The notes under the pieces are model-generated. The model was not told the origin of the DNA and did no database searches. It saw nothing but the letters and a program-made list of their open reading frames with translations. A stretch of DNA of 64,000 nt from Alopecurus myosuroides (lineage: Eukaryota > Streptophyta > Magnoliopsida > Poales > Poaceae), in assembly GCA_028641055.1 (NCBI GenBank), contig CM054061.1, forward strand, positions 59,008,825-59,072,824. The letters run 5' to 3'. Positions 53,777-63,981 of the stretch are shown one piece after another (the first letter of the stretch is position 1; every line of letters starts with the position of its first letter). Position numbers and translations under genes: made by a program.

Positions 53777-55003
53777 TTATTCAACTTGTCCGGTGGACTT
53801 GTTGTAGACTCTATAGGCGTGAGCGTTTGTGGCATAACCAACAAAAATGCCCTCATAAGATCTAGTCTCAAATTTTGACAACCGTTTACCTTTCTTGCGA
53901 ATGAAGCACTTGCAACCAAAGACCTTGAAGTAAGATACATCCGGTTTCTTACCCGTGAGAATCTCATAGGGGGTCTTGTTCAAGATCTTGCGAAGATATA
54001 ACCGGTTGGTGGCGTGACATGCGGTGGAGACGGCTTCGGCCCAAGAGTTATAGGGAGAAGAGAACTCCGCAATCATAGTTCTAGCCGCATCCATCAAAGT
54101 CCGGTTCTTTCTCTCCGCAACACCATTTTGTTGAGGGGTATAAGGAGTGGAGTATTGATGAGCAATGCCCTCTTCACTAAGAAAACCCTCAACGGTGTAG
54201 TTCTTGAACTCCGAGCCATTATCACTCCGGATAGCCAATATGGTAGCATTGTGTTGGCGCTCAACTAGAGTGATGAACTCGATGACTCTACTTTGAGTTT
54301 CACTTTTCCTCTTGAAGAAATACACCCAACAATATCTTGAATAGTCATCCACAATTACCAAACAATACTTCTTTCCTCCGAGACTATCATAGGATAGTGG
54401 ACCAAAGAGATCTAAGTGAATGAGCTCGAGAATTCTTGTAGTGGAGATAGATGTCTTGGTTGGGTGTTGTTCTCCATGTTGCTTCCCAAAGGTGCAAGAG
54501 CTACACACACGATCTTTAGCAAATTTAGCTTTGGTTAGTCCTAGAACGTGATTGCCACTTTGGAGATCATGCAACATTCTCATATTGGTGTGGGCTAGTC
54601 GGCGATGCCAAAGCCATCCCACATCAACTTTAGCCATTAGGCATGTCGCGGCACACGTGTCTTCTTTAGAGAAGTCCACTACATACATGTCGTTCTCGAC
54701 AAACCCAACAAAGGCTACTTTAAGATATGTCTCCCAAGTGACAATCACACTCTCTTTATTAAAGAACGAGGTGAAACCACAATTCGCAAGTTGAAGAACG
54801 GACATCAAATTATAGCCAAGGGACTCAACAAGGAGAACATTCTCAATTGATAAATCATTTGAGATTGCTACCTTGCCTCGTCCCAATACCTTAAGCTCGG
54901 ACTTATCACCAATAGTGACGCAATTGAGATGAGGTAGAGGAGGTTCAAGATTGCTTATTGCGTCAAGGCTTCCGGTCATATGTTGGGATGCACCACTATC
55001 CAC
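53777..55003 (-). CDS. Copia II protease and integrase
   Basis: Begins at the aspartic protease active site MDSGASQHMTG; the true frame extends a few codons upstream (SNKWTVDSGAS). Integrase zinc region: WHRRLAHTNMRMLHDL with VCSSCTFGK. Catalytic core: HLDLFGPLSYDSLGGKKY, AIRSDNGSEFKN and STPYTPQQNGVAERKNRT, so D, D and E are all present. C-terminal part: FKVFGCKCFIRKKGKRLSKF. It ends at a TAA (53,779-53,777) after STGQVE, where relatives continue toward RT. The frame is displaced by one nucleotide relative to gag. Confidence 0.92.
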   Translation of the reverse strand: MDSGASQHMTGSLDAISNLEPPLPHLNCVTIGDKSELKVLGRGKVAISNDLSIENVLLVESLGYNLMSVLQLANCGFTSFFNKESVIVTWETYLKVAFVGFVENDMYVVDFSKEDTCAATCLMAKVDVGWLWHRRLAHTNMRMLHDLQSGNHVLGLTKAKFAKDRVCSSCTFGKQHGEQHPTKTSISTTRILELIHLDLFGPLSYDSLGGKKYCLVIVDDYSRYCWVYFFKRKSETQSRVIEFITLVERQHNATILAIRSDNGSEFKNYTVEGFLSEEGIAHQYSTPYTPQQNGVAERKNRTLMDAARTMIAEFSSPYNSWAEAVSTACHATNRLYLRKILNKTPYEILTGKKPDVSYFKVFGCKCFIRKKGKRLSKFETRSYEGIFVGYATNAHAYRVYNKSTGQVE

Positions 55004-55043
55004 TGTCCATTTGTTAGACCCGGAAGCATTTCCCTACAAGAGA

Positions 55044-57698
55044 TCAATTTCTTGATTTAGGTACCCATCCTTCAATGGGTCCTCTTTTGTTAGTAACAAG
55101 GGTCTTAGGAACCCAAATAGTCCAATGATAATCATCACCATAAGAAGTACCAACGTATTTAGCATAAACATGTCCATCCCTAGATTTCATAAGAACATAA
55201 GATGGATTATATTTTCCGGCGAAATCATTATGAGTGATGCTCCCCCTAGAGGTATCACCACCCATAATGGCGTTGGTCTCCTTTTCTTTGGTCACCTCAC
55301 CCTCTTTTACAAAAACAACCTTTTGAGGGGGAGTAGTGACATTCTTGGATGTCTTCTTTGACTTGGAAATAAACCCAAGTCCCTCTTTACCTTTCTTGGC
55401 ACCTTGAGAGCTTATTGCATCGTTGAGAATTCTTTCCTTCCCTACATTGTTAGTCGTAGAGTAAAAGGTAGGTGCAATAACAATGCTATTTGATGAAGAT
55501 GCAACATGCTTATTTGATTGTTGAGCTAGAAGCTTGATTCGAGACTTGGCAAGTTTGTCATGAATTTCCTTAAGAGATTTAAACTCTTCTTTTAGTTTGT
55601 CATGTTCCTCGTCAAGTTTTTGATGAGCTATTCCTAGCTTCAACTCTTCCTCTTCAAATTCTTTAAGCAAAACAAGAGATTTAGCATGTTCTTTCTTAAG
55701 TTTGGCAAGAGATTTTTCATTATCTTTCCTAAGCTTAGAAACACTAATAGCATAAGAGTCTTGTAAACTAGATAGTCTTTCTTCAAGAGAGGCTCTCATG
55801 GATCTTTCCTTTTCGAGAGCCTTAATTAGTTCACCATCATGATTCTCATTGGTACCACCATGATTCTCCAAGTTCATGATGATTTCCTCTTTCTTATCAA
55901 TGAGAGAGTTGGCATCATCAAGTTGCCTTAGGAGAGCTTTTACTTTTTCTTTAGTTTCACCTTCAAGACTACTCAACCAAGACCCTAGGTTCTTGGCCTC
56001 CTCATCTTCACCAATGTTTTCAACACAATCCAATAATGAGGGAGAGGTAGTGGTAATAGACTTGGAGGTGGAAGTTATTACCGCGGTGGCTTTTGCCATG
56101 AGACATGTAGGTCGGATCGATGTCTTCTCATTGGGAGATTCAAATAGAGAGACCGATGAAGAGGAAGTGGTAGCTATGGCGACGTGGGCAACACCTACGA
56201 CTTCATCTTCTCCTTCATCTCCGGAGTAGTATGTCTCCAATGTGGGGCCTTCTTGAACATATAGAGCCCTTGGAACCCTTCTAGCGAGGTTCTTGTTTTG
56301 TGGAGCTTTGTTCTTGTCCTTGCGAACAAGCTTCCCTTCATTCTCTTCTCTTGGCTCAAAGGGACACTCTTTGACGAAGTGGTTTGCACTTCCACAATTA
56401 TAACATGTCCTTGGCCGTTCCCCTTTCTTCCTAAAGATCTTGTTCCTTGAAGGTCTTGGGGCACCGGCTTTGTGAGCCTCCCATCTCTTCCAATACCCTT
56501 GCATGGCAAGAGCAATACATTTATGGGCACCCTTGTATGTATCCTCATAGTCCTCATCATCATCATCATCATCATCATCAACTTCTTCAATCTTGGCCAT
56601 TGCTCTAGACTTCAAGGCAAGGTTGGGAGACTTTCCATGTCCTCTAGAGCGAGCAAGAGCATCATCCGCACTTTTGTGAGATAAGGATATGGCAATGAAC
56701 TCACTTAGCACTCCAATGGAGTTAAGGGAGTTGTAGTCGGATCTTGTTCGAATGCTAGTGGAGAGGTTCTTCTCAAATGGAGTTATGGCCTTGACAAACT
56801 TCCTCTTGATCCATTCATCCGAGATTTCCTCTTTCCCAAAATCTCTTAGTTGATTGCCAAGAGTGACAACTCTTCTATATAGCTCCTCGGGACTCTCGTC
56901 TTCAAGCATGACGAAGTTCTCGGACTTGTCGAGAGCAACATCATATTTTGATGATTGAATGCTAGCATTTCCTTGGAACAAGGAGTCAAGTTTATCCCAT
57001 GCTTCCTTGGCGGTCTTCAAGCCGCGAATGTGCTCAAGATGTTCTCTTGGGAGAGCCTTTTGGATAGTCACAATAGCGGTCTTGTTGAGTTGGAACTCCA
57101 CGTCCTCTCTTGGGGTCAAGTTGTTTGGATCATGAGGGTGGAATCCATGAACAACGCTTCTCCATAGAGCGGTGCAACAACCTGAAATATGAGACTCCAT
57201 ATCGAACTTCCATGATGAGAATTCGTTAGTGTTAGGCATGGGAGGATTTCCAACATTAACCATGTGTGGTATTGTAGCAATAGGGTGGATAGAATCGTAA
57301 TTGGGAGGCGGTGGAACTTTAGAGTTAGACCCCGAACCGTTAGCCGATTGAGACTTGGAGCCCTCGGAGTTCCCACTACTCTTAGCCTTTTTATCGGCTT
57401 TTGCTTTGGCTTTCGCCTTAGCTAAAGCGATGTTAGCTTCCATTTCATCAATGTCCGGAATGGATTCTTCATCCGAGCTAACATCGTTGGTAGTGAGAGG
57501 TGCTTCCTCGGACTCCTTGGTTCTCCCCATCAATACCTCCATCATTTTCTTGATGCTAGAAACCTCCGTACTGACAGTAGAGCTAACCTTAGACATTTCG
57601 GCTTGGAGGATTCCAACCGAGTCTTGTAGGTTAGATATACTGTCGGACATCTTGGAGATTTCCGCACTAGAACTACCGGGGGTATTTTCATCGACCAT
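55044..57698 (-). CDS. Copia II gag (884 aa)
   Basis: Structural protein that forms virus-like particles and packages element RNA. The N-terminal region is predicted helical (EISKMSDSISNLQDSVGILQ). The capsid-type segment starts at about residue 150 (FSSWKFDMESHISGC, then LKTAKEAWDKLDSLFQG). There is a run of Asp/Glu (EEVDDDDDDDDEDYED), a zinc knuckle CYNCGSANHFVKEC (CX2CX4HX4C), and a long coiled coil (about residues 590-740, EERLSSLQDSYAISVSKL and on). A large gag is normal for SIRE-type elements. It is fully open. It ends at TGA, 41 bp before the protease ORF in another frame, so pol expression would need a frame change or a separate mechanism. Confidence 0.93.
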   Translation of the reverse strand: MVDENTPGSSSAEISKMSDSISNLQDSVGILQAEMSKVSSTVSTEVSSIKKMMEVLMGRTKESEEAPLTTNDVSSDEESIPDIDEMEANIALAKAKAKAKADKKAKSSGNSEGSKSQSANGSGSNSKVPPPPNYDSIHPIATIPHMVNVGNPPMPNTNEFSSWKFDMESHISGCCTALWRSVVHGFHPHDPNNLTPREDVEFQLNKTAIVTIQKALPREHLEHIRGLKTAKEAWDKLDSLFQGNASIQSSKYDVALDKSENFVMLEDESPEELYRRVVTLGNQLRDFGKEEISDEWIKRKFVKAITPFEKNLSTSIRTRSDYNSLNSIGVLSEFIAISLSHKSADDALARSRGHGKSPNLALKSRAMAKIEEVDDDDDDDDEDYEDTYKGAHKCIALAMQGYWKRWEAHKAGAPRPSRNKIFRKKGERPRTCYNCGSANHFVKECPFEPREENEGKLVRKDKNKAPQNKNLARRVPRALYVQEGPTLETYYSGDEGEDEVVGVAHVAIATTSSSSVSLFESPNEKTSIRPTCLMAKATAVITSTSKSITTTSPSLLDCVENIGEDEEAKNLGSWLSSLEGETKEKVKALLRQLDDANSLIDKKEEIIMNLENHGGTNENHDGELIKALEKERSMRASLEERLSSLQDSYAISVSKLRKDNEKSLAKLKKEHAKSLVLLKEFEEEELKLGIAHQKLDEEHDKLKEEFKSLKEIHDKLAKSRIKLLAQQSNKHVASSSNSIVIAPTFYSTTNNVGKERILNDAISSQGAKKGKEGLGFISKSKKTSKNVTTPPQKVVFVKEGEVTKEKETNAIMGGDTSRGSITHNDFAGKYNPSYVLMKSRDGHVYAKYVGTSYGDDYHWTIWVPKTLVTNKRGPIEGWVPKSRN

Positions 57699-57732
57699 TG
57701 TACTCTTAGGCGGTTAAGCCCTTAGTAAGAGC

Positions 57733-57750
57733 CGAGGCTCTGATACCAAT
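57733..57750 (-). other. Copia II primer-binding site (initiator tRNA-Met)
   Basis: Minus strand ATTGGTATCAGAGCCTCG directly after the 5' LTR; TGGTATCAGAGC matches the 3' end of plant initiator tRNA-Met, the usual Ty1/copia primer. Confidence 0.92.
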
Positions 57751-59111
57751 TGAAAGTGCACTATGGTCAACTAGAGGGGGTGGGGGTGAATAGGTTGACT
57801 ACCAATTTTTCTTTTCTTTTCCTTTTAAGGGGCTTAGTAAGATAAGATACGATTCTCTAGATGTGCAACTAAGTGAACAACCTATGTGAAGAGAGTAGTA
57901 TGCGCAACGGAAGTAAAGCGTAAGGTAGTAAAGCAAACAACAAGTGTAAACAAGGAGACAAGGATATGTTTCACCGTAGTTCCTTCTCAAAGAGAAGTAC
58001 GTCTACGTTGGAGAGGTGGGGAGCCACCTAGGCGCTCCTCAATAGCACGGTTGTGCACACCTTGTTCTCCTTGAGCTTCTCCGGTGAGGGAGATGCTCGT
58101 TTCCACTATGAGGTCGACTTGAAGGCGTTGACCAAACCTTTACAAGGGCTTGAGGTCACTCCACAAGGATGGAGGCTCTCAAGCAATCCGTAGCTTCTTG
58201 CAACAAGGTGGAAACTACAAGCACGAGATCTACTAAGGTTTCTAGGCCTCAAGTAGGATTCTAGATCTACTAGGTTGTGGTGGATGGATTTGAGATTCCT
58301 TTGGTGGAAGTGTGGATCTAGGTCTCCTCTAGCTCTCCACCAAGTTTGGGAGTGTTTGGGTGGACGGAGTGGGAGATCTAAGAGGTTGAAGCTTTCATTA
58401 ATGGCTAGGAGAGAGAGTGGGAAAAGCTTGGCATTTATGAGGTAGGTGAAGGGGTATTTATACTCTTGGCCACGAAGTGGCCGTTTGCAGTCCAGGGCAC
58501 CGGAGGCTCCGGTGGTTTCACCGGAGGCTCCGGTGGGTCTTCTTTGCAATGCGCAGTTGCGCAGTGCCTTATCCTTTGCGCGCTGCTGAGGAGGCCGGAG
58601 GCTCCGGTGGATTGAGCGGAGGTTCCGCCCACCGGACCCGCACCGGAGGCTCCGGTGGAACCTCCGCCACTTTCCAACAGAAGGGGTAGCTGGCGGAGCT
58701 ACCACCGGACCCTCCACCGGAGTCCATTTGCACTTGGACCAGGGGGCCACCGGATGTCCACCGGAGCCTCCGGTGGAACCTCCGCCACTTTCCAACAGAA
58801 GGGTATTTCGGCGGAGGAACCACCGGATGTGCACCGGAACTTATTTGCGCACAGGTTGAGGGCTGAGCCTCCGGTGGATTCACCGGAGCCTCCGGTGGAT
58901 TTACCGGAGCCTCCGGTGGGTTAACCGGAGCTTCCGCCCCTGCACATTTTGGTTCCCTGGCTTTCTTTCTCTTAGCACTTTTCGAATATCTCAAGCATTA
59001 GCCCCATAGATATAGTGAACCTAATAACCTGGGCATTTTCATCATTTGAACAAACATTAGATCCAACAGTTATGTTGTCATATAATTACCAAAACGGACG
59101 ATGATCTTTCA
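57751..59111 (-). repeat. Copia II 5' LTR with palindrome array
   Basis: 1,361 bp, almost identical to 47,238-48,591. Palindromes at 58,499-58,940; minus-strand GAGTATAAATACC at 58,465-58,453. Confidence 0.93.
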
Positions 59112-59116
59112 CCTGG

Positions 59117-59931
59117 TGGTAGGATTTTTACCCTTTCTGATCCCATGTGGGCTAATGCATCCGCGTTCCAATTTTTCTCCCTTTTAACATGGAGCACTTC
59201 GAATCCGAAGAAACAGATTGCAAACTCGTCCACCATTCTCCGATATTCGGCCATTATAGGGCTTTTGGCATCCCAAGTTCGGTTGAGCTGGTGATGTACC
59301 AAATCTGAGTCGCCATAGCACAAAATGCGTTTGACACCTATTTCCTTTACGATATGCAAGCCGTGAAGCAGAGCTTCGTATTCTGCCACATTATTACTGG
59401 CGTTGAAGTGTATTCGTAATACATACTCCATTGTATCTCCTTTAGGGGATTTTAGGACTACACCAGCTCCAGCACCCTCTTTCATCTTGGATCCGTCAAA
59501 GTGCATGATCCAGTATTCGGACTCCGGCATTGGTCTTTTTTCCATTGCTTCCGTCCAGTCGGCAACAAAATCTGCCAGAACCTGGGATTTTATTGCCGTC
59601 CTAGGCTGATACTTAATGTCGAATGATGCTAGCTCGATACCCCATTTGGTTACTCGGCCAGTCGCCTCCGCATTGTTTATTATATCCCTAGTGGTGCTTT
59701 GCATACCACTGTTATGGAATGTCCTTGGAAGTAATGGCGAAGTTTTCTAGATGCGAAAAATACGCCATATACCAGTTTTTGGTAGTGTGGATATCTTTGT
59801 TTGGACTCGGAGAAAACTTCACTTACATAATATACCGGATGCTGATCGGGTATGCTCTGTTCGTCCTTCTTCCTTTCCACGACAATTACTGCACTAATAA
59901 CCCGGTTTGTAGCCGTGAGGTGCAATAGCAT
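59117..59931 (-). pseudogene. Element A RNase H and second (archaeal-type) RNase H
   Basis: First RNase H remnant: MLLHLTATNRVISAVIVVER, then YVSEVFSESKQRYPHYQKL, then a frame change near 59,700. The tether VTKWGIELASFDIKYQPRTA is followed by a second RNase H: YWIMHFDGSKMKEGAGAGVV, NVAEYEALLHGL, GDSDLVHHQL and NADALAHMGSE. The DGS, E, D and D residues of that fold are present. Two RNase H domains in a row are a diagnostic feature of Tat elements. The frame is cut at LPPG by copia II; it continues at 47,237. Confidence 0.88.
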
Positions 59932-60886
59932 AGGTTCTTCGTCTTTTGGGGGATGCCAAGATCGAAGCTTTCATCAAAGTTTCCTTCAACTGGGTTAATG
60001 CTGCATCTGCCTCCTCTGTCCACTCGAATTTGTCGGATTTTTTCAATAACTTATACAGTGGCAAGGCTTTATCCCCCAGCCGGCTAATAAACCTGCTGAC
60101 GGCTGCAGCGGAACCCGTCAATCTTTGCACATCTTTTACGCACGAAGGCTTGGAGATGTTTAAGATTGCTTTGATCTTTTCTGGGTTTACTTCTATTTCT
60201 CTGTGAGAAACGATGAAACCCTGAAGTTTTCCTGATGGAACCCCGAATACGCACTTTAATGGATTTAACTTCATTTTATAAGTGCGCAAATTTTCGAAGG
60301 TTTCTCGCAAATCCTCAAGGAGTGTTTCTTTTTCCTTGGTGACGACAGCAATGTCGTCCATGTAAACGTGCACATTTTTGTCAATCTGACTATGCAAACA
60401 CCGTTGCATGCAACCCTGGTAGGTTGCACCTGCGTTCTTCAGGCCAAATGGCATGGTTATGTAATAGTACGTCCCATAGGGGGTTATGAAAGAAGTTTTG
60501 ATTTGATCTTCCTTCTTCATGCGTATTTGATGATACCTGGAATATGCATCCAAAAAGCATAAAAGCCCAGAGCCTGCAGTAGCATCTATTATTTGATCGA
60601 TTCTCGGTAACGCAAACCTATCTTTTGGACACAGTTTGTTCAAGCCGGTGTAATCTATACACATCCTAAGGGTAGTAGTATATTTCTTCGGGACTAATAC
60701 TGGATTTGCTGACCATTCAGTATGTATCACTTCCCGGATAAAATCTGCTGCCAAAAGCCGGATAATCTCCTTGCCAATAGCCTTCCGTCTTCTTCCGTCA
60801 AAACGACGGAGACCTTGCTTGACGGGTTTGGATCTTGGAATCACCTTAAGTTGATGCTCAACAAGTTCCCTGGGTACGACTGGCAT
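59894..60886 (-). pseudogene. Element A reverse transcriptase
   Basis: 330-residue open frame: VIPRSKPVKQGLRRF, ANPVLVPKKYTTTLRMCIDY, LCFLDAYSRYHQIRM, YYYITMPFGLKNAGATYQGC and the catalytic VYMDDIAVVTKE. It then enters the RNase H connection (GSAAAVSRFISRLGDKALPL) and shifts frame near 59,910. The start of RT lies in frame with DW..CPAD upstream, across the stop at 60,944. Active-site Asp residues are intact. Expression as a polyprotein is prevented by stops on both sides. Confidence 0.9.
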
Positions 60887-60943
60887 GTCCGCTGGACACC
60901 AAGCATCCCAGTTCTCACGGAGGAACTTGATGAGCTCACTTTC

Positions 60944-61888
60944 CTATTTGTCGGAAATCCCAGTTCCCACTACGACAAAAAAATTCGGATCTTTGGGATC
61001 TAGGATTACCTGTCTTGTGTTCTCGGAAGCCTTGAAGCTATATGCTGGCTTCCGGCTTTCTTTTCCTGCCGACATTTCTGTCGGCGATACCTCTTTGGCC
61101 AGCTCTTTCAACTCTTCCTTTGCTATGACTTTCTCAGCGCAAAGGGCGTTTTCTTTTTCCAGCTCGTTTGCCAACTTGAAGTCTCCAGATATGGTGATTA
61201 CTCCTCCTTTTGGCCCTGGCATCTTCAGCTTGTTATAGATATAACATGATCTTGCCATGAATTTGGCGAAAGCTGGACGTCCGAGTATCGCGTGATACAC
61301 GCTTTCGAACGGCACCACTTTGAACGATACTTTTTCCTGACGGAAGTGATCTTTTTCTCCGAAAGTGACATCTAGGGAAATTTCCCCTAGGGATCGTGCT
61401 TGTCTGCCAGGAACGATGCCGTGAAAATGTATGTTGCTGTGGTTGAGCTGGGTCTCGAAAAATTTCAGATGCTTCAGTGTATCCAGGTACATTATGTTGA
61501 TACTGGATCCTCCATCCATCAACACTCTTTTTAGCCTAGTGTTTTGGACAATAGGGCTTACAACAAGAGCTTGTGTGCCGGGTTCAGGGATGTTTCCGGG
61601 ATGATCAGACTGATCCCAGGTGATTGGTGTGTTTAAATACTTCAAGAATTTCGGGGTTGCCGGAACAACTGCGTTTATTTCTCGAAGCGTTCTCTTTGCC
61701 ACCTTTACTGAGGGAGTTGCCAGGAAAGTTAGGTTACATTCTCCATCAACTCTCGGAAACTTGGGCTCGCCTTTTCGCTGTTGTTCCTGGATTTTTTCGT
61801 CAGTGTCCGATTCACTATCTTCTTTCTCAGCTTCTGGCTTTTGCTTGGAATTCTTCCCTTTGTTTCCGGATCCTGCACTACCTTTCAT
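60944..61888 (-). pseudogene. Element A protease and flanking gag-pol linker
   Basis: Aspartic protease with active site RVLMDGGSSINIMYLDTLKH, the DGGS form usual for Tat elements. The flap and second half follow (SVYHAILGRPAFAKFMA). N-terminal of it is a Glu/Lys-rich linker. Just upstream, in the same frame, is the gag zinc finger: ENCVHHS, then a TAA, then FGKPTHTNAQCRLNKHMKG, so a nonsense codon lies inside the CX2H...HX4C finger at about 61,938. The protease cuts the polyprotein in a working element. Confidence 0.88.
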
Positions 61889-61889
61889 A

Positions 61890-63981
61890 TGCTTGTTCAG
61901 CCGGCATTGTGCGTTAGTGTGGGTGGGTTTCCCAAATTACGAGTGGTGGACGCAGTTTTCCGACTTAATCTTTTCCCACTCTTCCTTGGTGTAATTGATC
62001 GGTTCCGTACAGCGTCATTTCCACCTGTTCCCATTTTCCCTTTCAAAGGCTATGTTAACCTCTTTAGGCTTTTGTGTTGCATCTGGAGTTCCTTTTTTCT
62101 CAGGGCGAGCGTTCTTTTTGGCCTGTATCAGTGTATCGATATTGCCTCCTCTTGCCCTGATGTCGTCCTCGGCTGCAGCGTGTTTGTTGGTGGTTGTAAG
62201 CATAGATCCGAGATCTTTGTGCTTTTTGGAACCAATCATGAACGGTACAAGTCCGGGTTTTAGGCCATTGACGAAAGCATGCATTGCTTGGACGTCAGTT
62301 ACTCCAGAGCAACTATTCTTCATTGCCGTCCATCTTGAGATGAAATCCACGTATGGTTCGTCCTCAAATTGGGTGCAACGGTTTAGCTGGTTGATGCTAT
62401 TCGGGCGTTTGTAGGTTCCCCGGAAATGCTGAGTAAATACTCGAGCCATATCATCCCAGCTGTCGACAGTTCTGGAGGGTAATCCATTGATCCAGTCTCT
62501 GGCTCCATCCAGTAACATTAGGGGAAGAAACTTTACAGCTTCAAGTCTGTCATGTTGTTGATCTGGACGGCTGTATAGTAGTCTGAGAGCCAGGTATCCG
62601 GGTTTGTACTACCGGTATATTTTTTATACGTTGGACCAACTTTGGCAAAGCCAGAGTGCAGGGTTATCCTTCGGATCCTATCTGTGAAGCACTTAGGTCC
62701 AAAGTATAAATCATCTATTTCCGCTCTATCCATGTGTGCGGAGTACCTGCCGCCTGAATGAACAGAAGGGGATCTGCTTCTTTCTTTTCCATTGTGGTGC
62801 GAACGCGCTTTTCTGGGATCCTCTCTATTTCTTCCGAGGTCATGCCCCTTTGGATAAGGTGGAGTTCTACTCCTGTGTCTTTCCTTATTCCTGGGGGGTG
62901 TCCGGGATCTCTCACGCCTCTGAGGTATATCCTGTCTTCCAGCTTTTTCAGCTGGGCGTCTCGGAGGCGTCATTGCTTTTCCGTCATTCCGGTGCTTTTC
63001 TTCCCGATCGTGAGGGTTAAGTCCATCTTTCGGGAGATGGGATCCGGTTCTATACGCTTCATCCTTATTGTCGGGATTTTTCTTGTCTTTTCTCGGATCC
63101 GCTTTCTTCTCTTTTGAATTGCTTGAGTCTCCAGGTTCTTCCGGTCCAGGTGCTCCAGCGGCGCATGTAGCTGTTTTGCATAGGGCTGAGTCGTCGTGCA
63201 ACTTCCCTGATCGCTGCTACCCCCGCTGTTATTGTTGCAATGCTTTTCCTAGGAAAGCATACACCCCTTGAAGTTTTTCACCATTGGAGTACATGTCGTT
63301 GTTGAGGATGGCGAACGCTGCCTCCGCATTTTCTGATGCGGTTTTATATATTGGTTCGCCTCTGGCATCTTTGTCGTTTACTTGTTTTTGCCAAAGTGGG
63401 TTGTGAAACCTTTCTTTTGGCGGCAGTACTTCCGGTCTTACGATTCCGGGTAACCTTGTAGGTTTAATGCTAGATCTATTCTTTTTCTCGTATTCCTCGA
63501 TTTCTTCCTTCATGAGCTTGATGTCATCCTGGTTTTTTTGGAGGTGTTCACGAGTTCTGAATAGATGTTGCTGCTGCCTCTGGAGAACTTGTCTCCTGGC
63601 TTCTAGAACTTCAGGGGGTTCGTGCAATCCCACTTGTGTTTGCAGTAACTCATGTTCTTCTTGTTCTGTCATTGGCGGAACAAGGATTTCTTTTGTTTTC
63701 TTCTCCGCGAGCTTTATTCCGCTTGCATCTCCTACTTCCGGGCTTTCATTGGCTGGATCAGCCGATTTCTTCTTCCGGAGTTTGTACTGGAGCTTTTTAG
63801 CGGCCTTGTGCTTTTTCTTGGAAGAGGGAGGTTTTTTGGTTGGTTCTTCCTCTGTCAATTCTTTGACATCGGGATATCTTGGATAGGTTTCTCCGTCTTC
63901 TCTCTCTTCCTCTGGCGGAGGAGTTCTAGGGCTTTCCTGGCTGTCGGCATCTGTGTTTTCAGTCGGTTTTGCCATCAGCAC
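61890..63981 (-). pseudogene. Element A gag, three broken frames
   Basis: N-terminal frame (63,981-63,229) is charged with a coiled coil (ARRQVLQRQQQHLFRTREHL) and ends at a TAA. The next frame (63,201-62,533) is Arg/Ser- and Lys/Asp-rich (RRERSRTPPRNKERHRSRTP), then reaches the capsid start YTGSTNPDTWLSDYYTAVQI. A frameshift near 62,530 follows. The third frame (62,518-62,015) carries the conserved gag core MLLDGARDWINGLPSRTVDS, FRGTYKRPNSINQLNRCTQF and FVNGLKPGLVPFMIGSK. Together they give a normal Tat-type gag that packages RNA. At least two stops or frame changes disable it. The N-terminus may extend past the right edge of the window. Confidence 0.88.

Larger units (their letters stand above)
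47238..59111 (-). mobile_element. Copia II: young, nearly complete SIRE/Maximus-type Ty1/copia element
   Basis: 11,874 bp flanked by CCTGG. Minus-sense order: 5' LTR (59,111-57,751), iMet PBS, gag (57,698-55,044), protease-integrase (55,003-53,777), RT-RNase H (53,678-51,660), spacer, palindrome array, spliced extra ORF (50,793-48,993), PPT and 3' LTR (48,591-47,238). The LTRs differ by about 7 substitutions and two short indels in 1,354 bp (near 0.5%), so insertion is recent. Large gag with zinc knuckle, an extra ORF after pol and this LTR end point to the SIRE/Maximus lineage. It is close to intact; pol has one stop and one frame change. Confidence 0.93.
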
